DNA from: Acidisarcina polymorpha
Lineage (GTDB): Bacteria > Acidobacteriota > Terriglobia > Terriglobales > Acidobacteriaceae
Assembly (NCBI RefSeq): GCF_003330725.1
Contig: NZ_CP030840.1
Span: forward strand, 2,418,001-2,482,000
Direction of reading: 5' to 3'
Length of the DNA stretch: 64,000 nucleotides
In this document: piece after piece, positions 60,978 to 64,000 of the stretch
Layout of the letters: each line of letters opens with the position of its first letter
Position numbering within the stretch: the first letter of the stretch is position 1
Position numbers and translations under genes: made by a program
Notes under the pieces: model-generated
Databases searched by the model: none
Told to the model about the DNA's origin: nothing
What the model saw: the letters and a program-made list of their open reading frames with translations, nothing else

Positions 60978-61508
60978 ATGATCCTTATCGAACCTCCTCG
61001 ATCCCTTACCGCCGCTCGTCGAAGCCCGATCAACAAGCGGGAACTCGCGCAGTTTGCCGCCCGAGCGAGCAAGGCTGCTGGGGCCGCCGGCGCCGTCTCG
61101 GTCCTGCTGACCAATGACGAACGGATTCGCGAACTCAACCGGAGATTCCGCAAGAAGAACGCCGCTACAGATGTACTCTCATTCCCGTCATTTGACGGTC
61201 AGCGAAGCCGGAGCGCGGGCGACCTCGCCATCTCCCTCGATACCGCTGCTCGCCAGGCCGAGATTTTCCAGCATTCCCTCGACACCGAAGTTAGAGTACT
61301 AATCCTTCACGGAATCCTGCACCTCGCCGGCTTCGACCATGAAACCGACGACGGAGAGATGGCGAAGATCGAGAGACGCCTGCGCAAAGAGTTTGGCCTG
61401 CCCTCGGGACTGATCCAGCGCTCCACCAAAGAACCAGCCAAGGTCAAGCCACCCGACCGGCGATCGCTGCGAACCCCATTACCAGTCATCAGCGAGCGCC
61501 ATCCATGA
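60978..61508 (+). CDS. ybeY: endoribonuclease YbeY
   Basis: A 176-residue single-strand RNase for 16S rRNA maturation and ribosome quality control. The zinc motif is HGILHLAGFDH; before it RRFRKKNAATDVLSFP is the family hallmark. The ATG at 60978 begins the conserved region; the frame continues upstream for 30 codons without support. The C-terminal ~40 residues after the motif are basic and longer than in E. coli YbeY. Its stop overlaps the next ATG (ATGA). Confidence 0.92.
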   Translation: MILIEPPRSLTAARRSPINKRELAQFAARASKAAGAAGAVSVLLTNDERIRELNRRFRKKNAATDVLSFPSFDGQRSRSAGDLAISLDTAARQAEIFQHSLDTEVRVLILHGILHLAGFDHETDDGEMAKIERRLRKEFGLPSGLIQRSTKEPAKVKPPDRRSLRTPLPVISERHP

Positions 61509-62785
61509 GCATTGTCCTGGCTCTCGTGATTGTCGCGCTGCTGTTCACTTTGACGCTTGCCTCTTATGTCGATCGCCTCTACTCCGAGATGGGTAAATTC
61601 CTCGCCCGCGAATTCCAGGAAAATATCGACGCCTGGGAGCAGCGGGTAGAGCCTCGCCTCGGTTTCAATCGCGAACGTATTGCCCTCTCCGCCGCCGTTC
61701 TCACCCAACTCTCGCTCGCCTGCTTGACGCTGCTTTTCGGCGCCATGCTCTTCGATCGCTCCTCCATCACCGACCGTCCCACGATCGGGGAAATCGGCCA
61801 GGTCGTGCTTGGCGTGGTGATGGTGATCGTGCTCTTTAACCGATTGCTGCCTTTCGTCTTCTTCACCCGGACGCGTGGTCTCTGGATGATCCGTTTCCGG
61901 TTCATTCTGCGGCTGCTGTTTCTCATCGTCGCCCCAGTCACTTTCCTGCTCAGCTTTTTGCTCTCCATCGCCGCTCTCGCCGAGACCCCCCAGGCCCAGG
62001 AAGCCGATGACAGCTCCGAAGCCGTCGACGCCCTCATCGAAGCAGGTGAGGAAGAGGGCATTATCGAGAAGGGCGACCGTGATCTGGTTCGTTCCGCTGT
62101 GGAGTTCGGCGACAAAGTAGTGAGCGAAGTGATGACCCCGCGGCCGCAGCTCTTTGCTGTCCCGGATACGTTGACCATTGAAGAGTTTCTTCAGGAGCTG
62201 AACCAGCACCCTTACTCGCGAGTCCCGGTCTATCACGAAACCATCGACCAGGTCACCGGCATCGCATTTTCGCACGACCTGCTCCAGATCCCTGACACGG
62301 TCGCCGGCACCCGCACTGTCGCCAGCATTCAACGCCCGGCCGCCTTCGTTCCCGAGACCAAGAAGGTCAACGAGCTTCTCCGCGAAATGCAGCGGGCTAA
62401 ACAGCACATGCGCATCGTCATCGACGAATACGGCAGCGTCGCCGGCGTCGTCACCATCGAAGACCTGCTCGAGGAGCTCGTTGGCAACATCACCGACGAG
62501 CACGAAGAAGATGCGGAGAAAGATGAACCGGTCCATGAGCAGGACGGTTCCTGGACGGTTCCCGGAAGCCTCAATGTCGAACGTCTCGAAGAACTCTTCG
62601 GAGAAACCTGGCAGATGCCCGAGGATTACGAAGCGACCACGGTGGCCGGCCTGGTCAGCGAGACCGCAGGCCGCATCCCCTCTGCGGGCGAGGTCGTCGA
62701 AGACGACCATCTACGGTTTGAGGTGCTAGCCTCTACCGACCGGCGGATCGAACGAGTGCGGGTATCGCGGCGTACTGTAGGATGA
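61505..62785 (+). CDS. CNNM/CorC-type transporter with CBS pair
   Basis: A 426-residue membrane protein of the HlyC/CorC (TlyC) group. TM segments lie in the first ~160 residues (DUF21/CNNM region), then two CBS domains (about 195-330; VMTPRPQLFAVPDTLTIEEFLQ, MRIVIDEYGSVAGVVTIEDLLEELVGNI) and a C-terminal CorC/HlyC domain (about 345-426). The family is linked to Mg2+/Co2+ efflux. It is translationally coupled to ybeY. The ybeY-CNNM-era order is widely conserved. Confidence 0.9.
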   Translation: MSIVLALVIVALLFTLTLASYVDRLYSEMGKFLAREFQENIDAWEQRVEPRLGFNRERIALSAAVLTQLSLACLTLLFGAMLFDRSSITDRPTIGEIGQVVLGVVMVIVLFNRLLPFVFFTRTRGLWMIRFRFILRLLFLIVAPVTFLLSFLLSIAALAETPQAQEADDSSEAVDALIEAGEEEGIIEKGDRDLVRSAVEFGDKVVSEVMTPRPQLFAVPDTLTIEEFLQELNQHPYSRVPVYHETIDQVTGIAFSHDLLQIPDTVAGTRTVASIQRPAAFVPETKKVNELLREMQRAKQHMRIVIDEYGSVAGVVTIEDLLEELVGNITDEHEEDAEKDEPVHEQDGSWTVPGSLNVERLEELFGETWQMPEDYEATTVAGLVSETAGRIPSAGEVVEDDHLRFEVLASTDRRIERVRVSRRTVG

Positions 62786-62863
62786 GCCTCCGGCAGAAGC
62801 GACTTTCGCCGAAATGCTCTAATACTGTAGGCGTATCTCCCAAACGCCAAAGAGGCGCTTGCT

Positions 62864-63976
62864 TTGAAATCCGGATTTGTATCTATCCTCGGCCGTCCGA
62901 ACGCCGGCAAATCGACGCTGCTCAACGCCCTCATTGGCGAAAAAGTGGCCATTGTCACCCCCAAGGCGCAGACCACGCGCACCCGCATCCACGGCATCTA
63001 CGACGTACCAGCGAAGAAGGGTAAGCACCAGGCGGCGCAAATCGTCTTTGTCGACACCCCTGGAGTTCATACTCCCGGCACACTTCTCGACAAGCGCATG
63101 ATGCAGGAGGTCTACGATGCGCTCGAGACCCGCGACATTGTCGTGCTCATCGTCGATGCCACCCGCAACTACAATCTCGCTGCGCCCGGAGAGAAGCCTG
63201 CCGAGACTGAAAATGAAGCCAACAAAAGCCAGTTCACCAAGTCGCAAAAGGAGCGCGAAGAAGACGAGTTCGTCTTTCGGCTCGTGCGCAAGCTTGACTG
63301 CCCTGTCTTTCTGCTGATCAATAAGATCGATCTTATCAACGCCGAGAAGCTCGCCCCGCTCATCGCGCAGCTAAGTGCTCAGCATCGCTTCACCGAAGTG
63401 ATCCCAATCTCGGCGACCAAGAAAAAGGGACTCGACATCCTGGTCGAGAAGCTCATTGAGCACCTGCCGGTAGGCGAGCGTTACTTCCCGAAAGATCAAT
63501 TTACGGATCAGCCGGAGCGCTTTATGGTCGCTGAGTTGATCCGGGAAAAAATCCTCTTAGAGACCGGGGAAGAAGTCCCTTACGCCTCGGCTGTCGTTGT
63601 GGAGAGGTTCGAAGAACCACCGCCGCCGCCCAAGAACCCAAAGCCGTTGAAAGCGGGTCAGCTCCCACCCAAGCTGCCCGTAACCAGGATCGCCGCCGCC
63701 ATCTATTGTGAACGCGAAGGGCAGAAGGCCATCCTCATCGGCAAAGGGGGGATCAAGCTGAAAGCCATCGGCACGGCCGCCCGCAAGGAGATCGAGTCCC
63801 TCTTGGGAACCAGGGTCTTTCTCGAGCTCTTTGTCGTTGTTCAGGAAAACTGGCGTGAGTCAAAAGGTTTTCTCGCCACCCTTGACTGGCGCAACCAGTT
63901 AGAGGAACTCGCCAAGCAGGACGATGAAGCCAGTCCGCCGAAGCTGCTGAAGTCCGAGGTCTCCGGCAGCGAGTAG
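62864..63976 (+). CDS. era: GTPase Era with two lineage-type insertions
   Basis: A 370-residue Era, the 16S rRNA-binding GTPase for 30S assembly. G1 GRPNAGKS (10-17), G3 DTPG (64-67), G4 NKID (153-156), G5 SAT (183-185), and a C-terminal KH domain with the GKGG loop (293-296). Family members are ~300 residues; the extra length is in a charged loop at about 103-137 and a proline-rich insert at 251-272 (EPPPPPKNPKPLK) between GTPase and KH parts. It starts at TTG 62864 with AGAGG upstream. Confidence 0.94.
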   Translation: MKSGFVSILGRPNAGKSTLLNALIGEKVAIVTPKAQTTRTRIHGIYDVPAKKGKHQAAQIVFVDTPGVHTPGTLLDKRMMQEVYDALETRDIVVLIVDATRNYNLAAPGEKPAETENEANKSQFTKSQKEREEDEFVFRLVRKLDCPVFLLINKIDLINAEKLAPLIAQLSAQHRFTEVIPISATKKKGLDILVEKLIEHLPVGERYFPKDQFTDQPERFMVAELIREKILLETGEEVPYASAVVVERFEEPPPPPKNPKPLKAGQLPPKLPVTRIAAAIYCEREGQKAILIGKGGIKLKAIGTAARKEIESLLGTRVFLELFVVVQENWRESKGFLATLDWRNQLEELAKQDDEASPPKLLKSEVSGSE

Positions 63977-64000
63977 GTCTCCACTCCCGACTGCTTGCCG

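Noticed and set aside
61307-62710. 467-codon minus-strand frame across the CNNM gene
   Set aside because: Antisense shadow with low-complexity Asp/Glu/Gln runs. The plus-strand CNNM/CBS protein is certain.

Overview
The window reads as a stretch of chromosome from an acidobacterium of the Terriglobia type (Granulicella, Edaphobacter or Terriglobus relatives). This is an inference from GC-rich coding sequence, two very large TonB receptors with an N-terminal carboxypeptidase-regulatory-like domain (the Oar-like type that is expanded in this group), and the conserved run of housekeeping genes. I saw no rRNA, tRNA, CRISPR array, integrase or insertion sequence.

Layout. 1-8.6 kb is accessory: the end of an esterase, a COG4705-like membrane protein, a small secreted protein, a Tat-exported DUF3500 protein followed by an OmpR/histidine-kinase pair, a DUF4267 protein, an acetyl-xylan-esterase-like hydrolase and a lone OppF-like ATPase. 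8.7-16.8 kb is a minus-strand housekeeping block: parB, parA, rsmG, a class-I glutamine-amidotransferase-like hydrolase, plsC, folC, accD, rlmH. Two 16-bp parS-like palindromes flank or lie in the 3' end of rsmG, so this is probably origin-proximal. 17-24.6 kb holds the two paralogous Oar-like receptors; the second is cut by one in-frame TAG. 24.7-30.2 kb has rsfS-nadD (minus), folK, a smaller TonB receptor and tgt.

30.4-37.5 kb is an envelope-energetics cluster, all plus strand: yajC, secD, a 53-residue single-TM protein, secF, then tonB, exbB, two exbD copies and a TPR lipoprotein. It would supply the proton-motive-force machinery needed by the receptors upstream. 37.6-39.7 kb is a biotin carboxylase with a translationally coupled biotin carrier. 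39.9-50.6 kb mixes a DsbA-like thioredoxin, small membrane proteins, a histidine kinase with a degenerate receiver, a secreted amidohydrolase, an aminotransferase with a strongly structured leader, a TolC-like channel, an MFS exporter and an unknown membrane-anchored protein.

50.5-59.3 kb has a ribbon-helix-helix-like protein, PEP carboxylase, small secreted proteins, an AraC regulator divergent from an NAD-dependent epimerase, and a cupin gene broken by a frameshift. 59.6-64 kb is the conserved phoH-ybeY-CNNM/CBS-era block.

The most unusual items are the amber-interrupted receptor, the structured leaders of the aminotransferase and DUF3500 genes, the small ORF between secD and secF, the lysine-rich tail on RsfS, the parS site inside rsmG, and the kinase whose receiver has lost its phospho-acceptor. 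I found no clearly new multi-gene system.
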